From an uncultured Spirochaetia bacterium (GTDB lineage: Bacteria; Spirochaetota; CALGPD01), in the NCBI GenBank assembly GCA_937960625.1, contig CALGPD010000032.1:1-14919 (forward strand): a stretch of 14,919 nt of DNA, read 5' to 3'. A program made the translations under genes and the position numbers. Shown piece after piece: positions 1 through 6,773 of this stretch; position 1 is the first letter of the stretch; the number at the start of each line of letters is the position of its first letter. The notes below the pieces were generated by a model, which was given only the letters and a program-made list of their open reading frames with translations, had not been told where the DNA came from and did not search any database.

Positions 1-2
1 AA

Positions 3-167
3 ATAAATCCGAAAAATCCTATGTTTGATGAAGTTGAAAAACCGGATTTAGTATTTTTTCAGTTGCACGTATTATTAAATGATAAAAACATTGATTTTAA
101 ACAACAAGAAGGAGAAGATAGAAACATATTGTCTGTTGCACCTTCTAAACATTCACTTCTCCACTAA
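3..167 (+). CDS. 3' end of an unrecognised CDS (partial)
   Basis: An open frame enters from the left edge and stops at TAA (165-167), giving about 54 residues. It includes an in-frame ATG at 21. The residues are mixed and protein-like (for example NPMFDEVEKPDLVFF), without the poly-K/N bias of random AT-rich frames, so it is probably the C-terminus of a gene lying to the left. The last 15 bases overlap the end of the convergent DUF1330 gene. I do not recognise a family, and the stretch is too short to exclude a chance frame. Confidence 0.4.
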   Translation: MNPKNPMFDEVEKPDLVFFQLHVLLNDKNIDFKQQEGEDRNILSVAPSKHSLLH

Positions 168-440
168 ATAAGCTTCACTTTTAGTTGATTCAAGGCGCAA
201 ACTCACAATTTCTTTGTATTCATCTGATGAAAAACATTCCTGATATTTTTCTTTGGACGGAAATTTTAAAATAAGAATCTTTTCAGGATTTTCTCCGCCT
301 TTTAAATTTTCTACTTTGGTTGAATTAATAACGTATTCGCCGCCGAACTTTTCAATAATTGGGCGGGCAAGTTCTGTGTATTTATTATACTTGTCAGAAT
401 TATTAATTTCTGTAATCTTAGCAACGAGATAAACTTCCAT
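153..440 (-). CDS. DUF1330 family protein
   Basis: A 95-aa protein close to the usual DUF1330 length (about 95-100). The start MEVYLVAKITEINN is the first beta strand typical of the family. It is followed by a helix (YTELARPIIEKFGGEYV) and a second half with a Glu-Lys-rich strand (KILILKFPSKEKYQECF) and the helix SSDEYKEIVSLRL, as in dimeric alpha-beta barrel (ferredoxin-like) proteins. DUF1330 members are small cytoplasmic proteins of mostly unknown function, and no substrate can be named here. The ATG at 440 has a good Shine-Dalgarno (TTAGGAG) about 7 nt upstream. The gene stands alone and its stop overlaps the convergent partial ORF. A promoter candidate lies at 488-516. Confidence 0.8.
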   Translation of the reverse strand: MEVYLVAKITEINNSDKYNKYTELARPIIEKFGGEYVINSTKVENLKGGENPEKILILKFPSKEKYQECFSSDEYKEIVSLRLESTKSEAYLVEK

Positions 441-487
441 AACAATCTCCTAACGCAAAATTCGATTAAAATCTCAAAAAAAATTTT

Positions 488-516
488 ATTAAAAATATAT
501 TATTTTTATAAATCAA
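488..516 (-). promoter_or_regulatory. Candidate sigma70-type promoter for the DUF1330 gene
   Basis: Read on the minus strand, TTGATT (516-511) is followed after exactly 17 nt by TTTAAT (493-488), leaving a leader of roughly 40 nt before the ATG at 440. The -35 box sits within 3 nt of the inverted-repeat element that starts at 519. In such AT-rich DNA the -10 box is weak evidence alone. Confidence 0.4.
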
Positions 517-518
517 CG

Positions 519-647
519 GGATTGCTTCGTCATATCCGTTCCTCATAGCTGACATTGGCTTGCTCTGATTACAGGCAGAACTAAAAAAAACCACTTAGGT
601 TCAGTCACCCGCGAACGCTGTGAAACAATCCAACTTGGTTCTGCTGT
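519..647. repeat. Degenerate dispersed inverted-repeat element (REP/MITE-like)
   Basis: This stretch is visibly richer in G+C than its flanks and has no coding frame. GGATTGCTTCGTC at 519-531 is matched in inverted, decayed form by 604-631, which ends TGAAACAATCC. The arms resemble the short GGATTGCTTCGTC / GCAATCC units dispersed as inverted pairs in many bacterial genomes. A second inverted pair, ACAGGCAGAAC (571-581) and GTTCTGCTGT (638-647), and a degenerate direct repeat (591-604 and 630-643) lie inside. The similar but non-repetitive tail may extend to about 690. It accounts for most of the gene-free interval 441-738; the rest is AT-rich promoter and leader. No transposase is nearby, so it would be a non-autonomous remnant. 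Confidence 0.5.
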
Positions 648-738
648 TCAACTAGACTGTTTTGTCCCTTTCGTATCTCATGATTAAATAAAAATTTTTG
701 AAATTTGCTGCAACTTTTTTAAATCAAAATTCTCGTTC

Positions 739-1719
739 TTATATGATTTTAAGAAACATGTTCGCTGTATATAAAATGTATATCAAAAATAAAACCGCGC
801 CTTCCAGCCTTATTAATTTCTTTTTGCTTATTAAAAACGGTAAAAGTAGAATAGTAATTCCAAGCATTACCCAGTTATCAAAACGCATTACTCTGGAGTT
901 TACATCCAATGGCCCTAAAATAGAAGTTAAACCTATTACAAAGCATAAGTTAAAAATGTTCGAGCCCATAATATTTCCTATTGAAATGCCGCTTTCTCCT
1001 TTAACAGCCGCCACCAAACTTGTAAATAGTTCCGGCAACGAAGTTCCAAGAGCAATCATAGTTATACTTATAACCATTTCACTCACACCGATTTTTCTTG
1101 CAAGAAAAGTCCCTGAGTGAACCAATAACTGCGCTCCGCCTACCAGCAAACCGAGGCCGAAAAGTGATAACAATACAGCCGTGCCTGTTTTCATATGTTG
1201 TTCTTCCGGTATATCTTCCATAGTCTGGGACGCAGAATTTTTTTCTTTATTTGCTGACCTAATTACAAAATACATATATATCAAAAATATCAATACGATA
1301 GCTATTCCTTCAATACGGCTAAATACACCGTTTAACGTAGCAAGAGCAAATAATAGTGTTATTCCAATTAATATGGGCATATCACGTTTATTTAATGTGC
1401 TGTCCGACGCAATAGGCCTTATCATAGCACTAAGCCCTAACACTAAAGCAATATTAATAATGTTTGAACCCACAACATTACCAATTGAAATATCACTTGA
1501 ATTCTGGATGGCAGGATTTAATATACCTCTAAGCCTTGCGAAAAAAGAAATTACAAACTCAGGCATTGACGTTCCTAATGCAACGACTGTCAGGCCGATT
1601 ACCATTCTGGAAATATTTAATTTCTCCGCGATACTTACAGCGCCTTTAACGAGAAAATTTGCTCCGAAATATAATAATACAAAACTACACAAGAAGAATA
1701 ATATGTTTAGGTAAATCAA
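739..1719 (-). CDS. Calcium/sodium antiporter family membrane protein (YrbG/CaxA type)
   Basis: A 326-aa integral membrane protein of the Ca2+/cation antiporter superfamily (K+-dependent Na+/Ca2+ exchanger-related, COG0530), full length for the family. The two diagnostic alpha repeats are clear. Alpha-1 has GLTVVALGTSMPEF (42-55) and SIGNVVGSNIINIALVLG (78-95). Alpha-2 has ITMIALGTSLPELFTS (219-234) and SIGNIMGSNIFN (246-257). The acidic residues E54 and E230 of the GTSxPE motifs line the ion site in this family. A charged cytoplasmic loop (154-177) separates the halves, which have opposite topology. Expected role: exchange of Ca2+ (or another cation) against Na+ or H+ at the inner membrane; the exact ions cannot be read. 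The start is TTG at 1719, the only usable start between the in-frame stop at 1735 and the conserved repeat, preceded by a purine-rich AAGGCAGGG. Monocistronic by appearance. Confidence 0.92.
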   Translation of the reverse strand: MIYLNILFFLCSFVLLYFGANFLVKGAVSIAEKLNISRMVIGLTVVALGTSMPEFVISFFARLRGILNPAIQNSSDISIGNVVGSNIINIALVLGLSAMIRPIASDSTLNKRDMPILIGITLLFALATLNGVFSRIEGIAIVLIFLIYMYFVIRSANKEKNSASQTMEDIPEEQHMKTGTAVLLSLFGLGLLVGGAQLLVHSGTFLARKIGVSEMVISITMIALGTSLPELFTSLVAAVKGESGISIGNIMGSNIFNLCFVIGLTSILGPLDVNSRVMRFDNWVMLGITILLLPFLISKKKLIRLEGAVLFLIYILYTANMFLKII

Positions 1720-1751
1720 AGTTAACCCTGCCTTTAAAAGTGAATAAGCTA

Positions 1752-1779
1752 AATTTATTTATAATGCATGATATGTCAA
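1752..1779 (-). promoter_or_regulatory. Candidate promoter for the antiporter gene
   Basis: On the minus strand a perfect -35 box TTGACA (1779-1774) is followed after 16 nt by TAAATT (1757-1752, 4 of 6 matches to TATAAT), about 30 nt upstream of the TTG start. The -35 is embedded in a 13-mer that also surrounds the -35 of the next gene upstream (2229-2241). Confidence 0.4.
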
Positions 1780-1838
1780 TATAATGTTAAAAGATAATTT
1801 AAAATGAAATAAAAAATAATAAATGAATAATAAGAATT

Positions 1839-2174
1839 TTAGTTTGATACAAAACATCCTGATTCATATAAATCCAGCCAAACATTACACTCTTTCATAT
1901 CAAAGCTGTTGTTAACTTTTTCAGCAACTTGAGCACAAATAGTATCTTTATTCTTAACTAAAGACTCATTTTTATTCATAATCATTTCTATTTCTGTCTC
2001 TGCTTTCATACATCCACGGCCAGTAATTGTAAAAATTCTAATGCTGATTTCTTCAGGGGCTACCTCATTACCAGACAAATTTGTTAGAACATTACCTATT
2101 ATATCAGGCAAACCGTCAACAGCTTTAAGCGCTTTTTTAATCTGGTATCGCACATATACATTTACTCTTATCAT
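1839..2174 (-). CDS. Hypothetical 111-aa protein, possibly tautomerase/MIF-like fold
   Basis: A small soluble protein without signal peptide or membrane segment. I do not recognise it firmly. The layout is a beta strand at 2-9, a helix at 11-33, a strand EEISIRIFTITG (41-52), a strand ETEIEMIMNK (59-68), an amphipathic helix at 73-91 and a strand ECNVWLDLYESG (95-106). This order, with the EIxIEI-like strand and the terminal VWL strand, recalls the 4-oxalocrotonate tautomerase / CHMI superfamily. However, the catalytic N-terminal Pro after Met is absent (the protein starts MIRV), so either the resemblance is only of fold or it is wrong. Cysteines at 55, 80, 96 and 107. The ATG at 2174 has a clear GAGG Shine-Dalgarno. 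The gene sits alone between the antiporter and the sec operon terminator, with its own promoter candidate at 2207-2235. Confidence 0.7.
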   Translation of the reverse strand: MIRVNVYVRYQIKKALKAVDGLPDIIGNVLTNLSGNEVAPEEISIRIFTITGRGCMKAETEIEMIMNKNESLVKNKDTICAQVAEKVNNSFDMKECNVWLDLYESGCFVSN

Positions 2175-2206
2175 AATAATACCTCATGAAATAAATAGTT
2201 AAATAT

Positions 2207-2235
2207 ACGATAAAAATATTTCATCCTAATGTCAA
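2207..2235 (-). promoter_or_regulatory. Candidate promoter for the 111-aa protein gene
   Basis: On the minus strand, TTGACA (2235-2230, perfect -35), a 17-nt spacer and TATCGT (2212-2207, 4 of 6 to TATAAT) predict a start near 2200, giving a leader of about 25 nt that contains the Shine-Dalgarno. It lies directly downstream of the secF terminator, so a separate transcript makes sense. Confidence 0.5.
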
Positions 2236-2251
2236 TATAATTGTGTCGTAC

Positions 2252-2281
2252 AAAAAAAACGGCTATAATTTATAGCCGTTT
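2252..2281 (-). terminator. Intrinsic terminator of the yajC-secD-secF operon
   Basis: A perfect 11-bp stem with a 3-nt loop: AAACGGCTATA at 2257-2267 (plus strand) pairs with 2271-2281. Read on the minus strand, the hairpin is followed by an uninterrupted run of 8 T (plus-strand A at 2252-2259, partly in the stem). It begins 9 nt past the secF stop codon. It is the clearest intrinsic terminator I can see in the window. Confidence 0.93.
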
Positions 2282-2289
2282 GATTTATA

Positions 2290-3636
2290 TTAAGCTTTTG
2301 CTTTTTTTGTTTTTTTCTTGCGGCTTTTTTCACGTTGAGCCATAAACTTGTCCCAGATAACGAGTACAGGGCTTGCAACAAAGATAGATGAGTAAGTACC
2401 TACAAAAACACCAACTAACAATAACAGGTAAAAATTAAACAGTGCGTCACCGCCCCATAAAATTAATACAAAAACAACTATAAACGTTGTTATGGATGTT
2501 ATTAATGTACGTGATAATGATTCCCAAATACTGCGGTTTACAATCATTATGTACTCATCTTTGTTTGTTGATATTTTCTCGGTATTTTCCCTAATACGGT
2601 CAAATACAACTATGGTATCGTTTATTGAATAACCTAATATGGTTAAAATTGCAGCAATAATTGTAATATCCATTTCAATATTAAAAATACTTACAAAACC
2701 CACCATAATTATGGTGTCGTGTAATAATGCCATTACAGAAGCAAGGCCGAATTTAAATTGAAATCGAATAGCAACGTATATTAAAATAATAAACGAAACA
2801 AGTATTATTACTTCAATACTTACAGTTATAAAATATGAACCGATTTTAGGCCCAATAAACTGACGCCCTTCAATTCTGATTTTCAACTCGTTTACTTTTA
2901 ATAGACGTTCAAATAGAAAACTTCTAAAACGTGTATAAGATGAAGCTTTCTCGGTGTTCTTAGGAATAAATATTTGAATTTTATACCCTTTACCCGATTT
3001 CAGGTTATAAGCTTTCCCGTTAAAATAACGTGATTTAAAAACTTTTCCTGAGTCCTGAATTACATCAGAAGGGACAACGAGTCTCTTTTCATCAAAAGTG
3101 TTTTCGGCACTAGCAGCAGTTGATTGATTTGTTCTTGCAGCTTCATTCTTATTTTGTTTTTCCTGTTCGGATTGTGCAAGTATTTTCATCAAACCGTTCA
3201 TGTTAATTGCGTTTTTTTCAACCCATAAAATTATTGAATTTTCTTTATCATTAAATGTTAAATCAGCAGAAATATTGTCAAATTTCTTATACATCTCATG
3301 AAGGAAAACATCAGAGATTTTAACACTTTTCCCTTTTATTTTTACGTTGTGTTCTTTTAAAGTAACATAAAAACTGTTACGTTTAGCCGCACCAATTGTC
3401 CGGCTCGTTGTTACCTCACCTGAAGCTTTTGTTTTATTAATAACCTGTTTAATCTTTGCCGCAGTCATATTCATATTTTTTGGAAAATACATGTTAAATG
3501 CAGTTCCTCCGGCAAAATCAATACCGAGTTTAAATCCGCCCTTAAATATAACAGAGCCGATTGAAAAAAGAATTAGTATTAATGAAAATACTAAGGTTAT
3601 TTTTGATATTCTTACAAAATCTAATTTACTTTTCAT
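2290..3636 (-). CDS. secF: Protein translocase subunit SecF (with enlarged extracytoplasmic region)
   Basis: SecF pairs with SecD in the inner membrane and uses the proton gradient to help finish translocation through SecYEG. Visible landmarks: TM1 about 12-31; the SecF signature GIDFAGGT (38-45); RQFIGPKIG (258-266) just before TM2 (269-289); HDTIIMVGF (306-314); and GYSINDTIVVFDRIRE (335-350), whose D340 matches the proton-path Asp of the family; then two more TM segments (about 379-395, 402-427) and a Lys-rich tail. Most bacterial SecF proteins are about 300-320 aa; this has 448. The excess lies between TM1 and TM2, where 41-260 replaces a much shorter first periplasmic domain. It includes a hydrophilic, low-complexity stretch at 155-185 rich in Q, N, A, S and T. 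The ATG follows the secD stop by 2 nt, so the two are translationally coupled. It ends the operon; the terminator follows. Confidence 0.97.
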   Translation of the reverse strand: MKSKLDFVRISKITLVFSLILILFSIGSVIFKGGFKLGIDFAGGTAFNMYFPKNMNMTAAKIKQVINKTKASGEVTTSRTIGAAKRNSFYVTLKEHNVKIKGKSVKISDVFLHEMYKKFDNISADLTFNDKENSIILWVEKNAINMNGLMKILAQSEQEKQNKNEAARTNQSTAASAENTFDEKRLVVPSDVIQDSGKVFKSRYFNGKAYNLKSGKGYKIQIFIPKNTEKASSYTRFRSFLFERLLKVNELKIRIEGRQFIGPKIGSYFITVSIEVIILVSFIILIYVAIRFQFKFGLASVMALLHDTIIMVGFVSIFNIEMDITIIAAILTILGYSINDTIVVFDRIRENTEKISTNKDEYIMIVNRSIWESLSRTLITSITTFIVVFVLILWGGDALFNFYLLLLVGVFVGTYSSIFVASPVLVIWDKFMAQREKSRKKKTKKAKA

Positions 3637-3638
3637 AA

Positions 3639-5654
3639 TTAAGACCTACCCGGATACTTTTTAAATATAGGAAATATGGAAATTCTCTTTATTTTCAACC
3701 AAGATACTAACATCATCATTATCGTTTTAGTAAAGAACAGAGCAGTAAAAATACTCGCTGCTATTCCCACGAAAAGTGTCCAACCAAAACCTCTAATCGG
3801 CCCTGTTCCCACCTGTGATATAACTAATGCCGCCATGATTGTTGTGACACTGGCATCGAGAATAGTTTTAAAAGCCTTACCGTATCCAGCTTCAATGGAT
3901 GCCTCAACTCCATGGCCTGCCCTTATTTCTTCTTTAATACGCTCATTTATAATTACATTCGCGTCAACAGACATACCGATTGTTAATATAAAACCTGCAA
4001 TACCGGGCAACGTTAATGTTAATCCAAGGCCGGCTAAAATCGCGGTCAATAGTAAAAGGTTTAGTACGACAGCAAGATCTGCAATAAAGCCTGAAACACG
4101 GTAATATAAAATCATAAAAACTATTACAGCAATTACCGCAATAATCATTGCTTGAATACCGGTTTCAATTTGTTCTTTACCCAAACTTGGGCCGACAACG
4201 CGTAATTGTTCTATTTTTAAAGGAACTTTTAAAGCACCGGCTTTTAAAATACCTGCTAAGAAGGAAGCCTCTGCCGCGCTAAAATTACCAGAAATCTGGC
4301 CTCTTCCGGAAGGTATCTCTTCACGTATATAAGGCGCGCTTTTCATTTTACCGTCTAATAATATTGCTAAAAGTTTTCCTTTGTTTGTTCTCGTTACCTT
4401 TGCAAACTGTTCAGCGCCGGTGGCATTCATTTCAAAATCTACAACGGGATTATTTGAAATACCTCTTGACTGATAATTCACTCTTGCGTCTTTAATTAAA
4501 TTACCTTCTAAAAGTATTTTGCGTTTTAAAACCACAGCACCTATTGTTTTCGGAAGACCGAACTGGTCTCTTTTCTGAACATCGTAGATATTTGAACCTG
4601 TTGGAATCGTAATAACTTTGGGTTTATTTCCATAAACACTTCTAAGAGAAATTGAATAAGTTTCGCTTGGATTTTGTGCCGCTTTTTTAAACAAACCTTT
4701 TAGTTTACGGATAACTCCGGGGTCGGTTATATATCTGTCATCTACGTTTGCCTGTTTTCCTTTATATGTATAAGGAACCGAACGCATAAAATTTTCATCA
4801 ACAAGCTGCATAGTTAAGTTACCCGTTCTTGTTAATATTTCTTCTGCGGCAGCAACATCATTTGCTCCCGGAAGCTGAATTATCAAAGTATTATTAGGGC
4901 CTTTACGGATACTTACTTCAGATACACCGAACTGGTCAACCCTGTTTTGTATAACCTGTCTTGCGCGCTCAGGCGCGTTTTTAATCTCCGCGTCAATTCT
5001 ATTTGTAATAAATTGATTTTTCAACCGTTTTGCCTCTGCAACGCGCTCTTCTTCGGTTTTATCTTTCCATGCATTGTCTTTTTTCAATTGCTCCAGATAC
5101 ATCTGATCTCTATCGGAAAATTTCTCTCGTAATTTTTCCTTAAGTTTTTCTATATCAACGCCCAGAACAATGTGAATACCGCCCGCAAGGTCAAGGCCTA
5201 ATTTAACAATCTCTTTTTTAAGTTTTTTAACTTTCTGTATTTTGCTTAATTGATTGATTTCCTTTTTAGCCTCAATCTGAATTTTTACAAACTTTTCTGC
5301 AAGCTCGGATATTTTTTCAGAATTGGCGCCTGTTCTTGTTTTTTTCAATAATTGTGAAACACGGGCTTTCGACATCTTCAAAATAAGTTCATCCGTATCA
5401 TTACGGATATCAAGATATACTTTTTTATTTTGAATCACCTGAAAACTTTTATGGTCCTTGACTATTTGACGTAAATCTTCAACTTTGGAAAAAATTGAAT
5501 CTCTCATTTCTTCCAATTTCCTTGGAGATATGTTCGCGAGGTCTTTTCTACTGGAAGGAGTCTTATAATACCAATAATAAGTTTCCTTTAAAGACCATAA
5601 ACTAGCTGCTATAACTGCTAATATAATAATAATACGGGTAAATTTACTTTTCAT
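3639..5654 (-). CDS. secD: Protein translocase subunit SecD (with N-terminal periplasmic extension)
   Basis: SecD is the large partner of SecF in the proton-driven export complex. Landmarks over 671 aa: TM1 about 7-25; GLDLAGGIHIVLGVD (153-167); the P1 domain core QVIQNRVDQFGVSEVSIRK (233-251) and LPGANDVAAAEEIL (261-274); the P1 head/base region to about 480; RVVGPSLGKEQIETG (485-499); then five TM segments, including IGMSVDANVIINERIKEEI (559-577) with D564 at the position of the essential proton-relay Asp. In most SecD proteins GLDLxGG follows TM1 after about 30 residues; here about 125 residues intervene (28-152), largely charged and predicted helical. The ATG at 5654 is preceded by TTTTGGAGGATAA, a strong Shine-Dalgarno. 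It lies third in the operon, 39 nt after the 178-aa gene. Confidence 0.98.
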   Translation of the reverse strand: MKSKFTRIIIILAVIAASLWSLKETYYWYYKTPSSRKDLANISPRKLEEMRDSIFSKVEDLRQIVKDHKSFQVIQNKKVYLDIRNDTDELILKMSKARVSQLLKKTRTGANSEKISELAEKFVKIQIEAKKEINQLSKIQKVKKLKKEIVKLGLDLAGGIHIVLGVDIEKLKEKLREKFSDRDQMYLEQLKKDNAWKDKTEEERVAEAKRLKNQFITNRIDAEIKNAPERARQVIQNRVDQFGVSEVSIRKGPNNTLIIQLPGANDVAAAEEILTRTGNLTMQLVDENFMRSVPYTYKGKQANVDDRYITDPGVIRKLKGLFKKAAQNPSETYSISLRSVYGNKPKVITIPTGSNIYDVQKRDQFGLPKTIGAVVLKRKILLEGNLIKDARVNYQSRGISNNPVVDFEMNATGAEQFAKVTRTNKGKLLAILLDGKMKSAPYIREEIPSGRGQISGNFSAAEASFLAGILKAGALKVPLKIEQLRVVGPSLGKEQIETGIQAMIIAVIAVIVFMILYYRVSGFIADLAVVLNLLLLTAILAGLGLTLTLPGIAGFILTIGMSVDANVIINERIKEEIRAGHGVEASIEAGYGKAFKTILDASVTTIMAALVISQVGTGPIRGFGWTLFVGIAASIFTALFFTKTIMMMLVSWLKIKRISIFPIFKKYPGRS

Positions 5655-5693
5655 TTATCCTCCAAAACTACGTAAGAGCCAACCTAAATGTGA

Positions 5694-6230
5694 TTATTTT
5701 AAATACCGGTTAGCGTTTGAGCCGGAACGGCCTCTACCACCCCTGCCCCGTTTTTTCATACCAAAAATTAAATATAAAAATAAAATTAGCGCAGAAATAA
5801 TAACAAAGTAAATTTTGGTATAATCAATTTTATGCTTTGGTGATGTCTTCTTCTTTTTATTAACAGAAGTAGTTTTCTTTTCGGTTTTACTGCGCTGATT
5901 GTTTTTTTCAGTTTGATTCTTTGTATCAGAAGTATTTTTTCTCTTATCACCGAATAATATTCTTCCTTTTGTAACTCCTGTTTTTTCTGAAGATTTTGCG
6001 TTGTTAGGTTTATCCGTTGCTTTTGCAGTATCTTGATTTTTTTTCTGATTATCATTAACGGACTTTTTATTATCAGGGCTTTCTTTTTTGGAATTCCCCT
6101 TATCAATTACAAAACCGCCTCTAACAATACCGCTTTTTTCTCCTGAATATAAAAGATTACAAAAAGAAATAAATACAAATGCAATAAAAAAAGTTATAAT
6201 ATGTCTAACTTTTTTTTCGTAAATGCTCAT
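5694..6230 (-). CDS. Unrecognised two-TM protein in the sec operon, with internal repeat and RG-rich tail
   Basis: A 178-aa protein of no family I recognise. TM1 (about 11-29) may be an uncleaved signal anchor or a signal peptide. A long Lys/Asn/Ser-rich hydrophilic region (30-137) follows, then TM2 (about 139-157) and a C-terminal tail KKRGRGGRGRSGS rich in Arg and Gly. The positive-inside rule puts both ends in the cytoplasm and the linker in the periplasm. The linker holds a short duplicated motif: EKSGIVRGGFVIDKG (31-45) and EKTGVTKGRILFGDK (82-96), each followed by a charged N/K/S stretch. Its ATG follows the yajC stop after 1 nt (TAAAATG) and has no Shine-Dalgarno, so it depends on coupling to yajC. 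The position between yajC and secD suggests a role tied to SecDF-YajC, possibly holding ribosomes or substrates near the translocon; that role is inference. Confidence 0.85.
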   Translation of the reverse strand: MSIYEKKVRHIITFFIAFVFISFCNLLYSGEKSGIVRGGFVIDKGNSKKESPDNKKSVNDNQKKNQDTAKATDKPNNAKSSEKTGVTKGRILFGDKRKNTSDTKNQTEKNNQRSKTEKKTTSVNKKKKTSPKHKIDYTKIYFVIISALILFLYLIFGMKKRGRGGRGRSGSNANRYLK

Positions 6231-6231
6231 T

Positions 6232-6537
6232 TTATTTTGACATCACCTGTTGAACTGAATTTTTCATAATTTCAATTTTAACATCATTTCCGATTTTAGC
6301 GATTACAACATCGTCTTTTACATCGGATATTATTGCTACTAAACCGCCCATTGTTACGATTTTATCGCCTTTGGTCATTGCTGCAATTTGTTTTTGTCTT
6401 AATTTCTCTTTTTTCTGCTGTGGCCTTATTAGTAAGAAGTAAAAAATAACAAATACCAATACCATAAAACCTATAGAAACCAGACCGGGCATACCGCCTT
6501 TTTTGGCTGCTAATATTAATCCGCTTGTCATTAACAT
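6232..6537 (-). CDS. yajC: Preprotein translocase subunit YajC
   Basis: A 101-aa single-pass inner-membrane protein, normal length for YajC, a partner of SecD-SecF (and YidC in other bacteria). Diagnostic features are the TM segment (about 18-37), the signature FYFLLIRPQQKKEK (32-45), and the cytoplasmic beta domain AAMTKGDKIVTMGGLVAII (52-70) with DDVVIAKIGNDVKIEIMKNSV. The ATG at 6537 has the Shine-Dalgarno AGAGG about 6 nt upstream; an in-frame ATG two codons later is an alternative. First gene of the operon; a promoter candidate lies at 6597-6625. Confidence 0.97.
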   Translation of the reverse strand: MLMTSGLILAAKKGGMPGLVSIGFMVLVFVIFYFLLIRPQQKKEKLRQKQIAAMTKGDKIVTMGGLVAIISDVKDDVVIAKIGNDVKIEIMKNSVQQVMSK

Positions 6538-6596
6538 ATTTTTCCTCTTTAATTATATAAACTATTTTTAATTACAATAATGTAAAATCAAATGCA

Positions 6597-6625
6597 AAAG
6601 TAATTGAAATTCCAATTACTGTCAA
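6597..6625 (-). promoter_or_regulatory. Candidate promoter of the yajC-secD-secF operon
   Basis: On the minus strand TTGACA (6625-6620) is a perfect -35 box, followed after 17 nt by TACTTT (6602-6597), only 3 of 6 matches to the -10 consensus. The predicted leader is about 50 nt. The intergenic region 6538-6773 (236 bp) is shared with the divergent prmA gene. Apart from AT-rich promoter-like DNA I see no riboswitch or hairpin in it; on the plus strand TATACT (6697-6702) might be a -10 for prmA but no convincing -35 accompanies it. Confidence 0.35.
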
Positions 6626-6773
6626 GTAACAGAATTAATAATTTAACTAATAATAACGTATATTGCAAAGAGAAATATTGTTTGATAAAAACTTTTTATA
6701 CTAAATTTAATATTCGTACAATTTTAGGTATTTTTATTAAGCAAGATAATAAAGAATTTTAGGTTGTTAAATA

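Noticed and set aside
698..1714. Two plus-strand open frames (698-1120 and 1181-1714) of 140 and 177 codons
   Set aside because: They lie antisense within the antiporter gene, whose motifs are unmistakable; they are mirror frames of its hydrophobic repeats.
3676..4104. Plus-strand open frame of 142 codons
   Set aside because: Antisense to the conserved TM region of secD, with no Shine-Dalgarno and no family resemblance.
5786..6106. Second minus-strand frame of 106 codons inside the 178-aa gene
   Set aside because: A +1 shadow of the Lys-rich linker. The enclosing frame has a signal, TM segments and an operon-consistent start.
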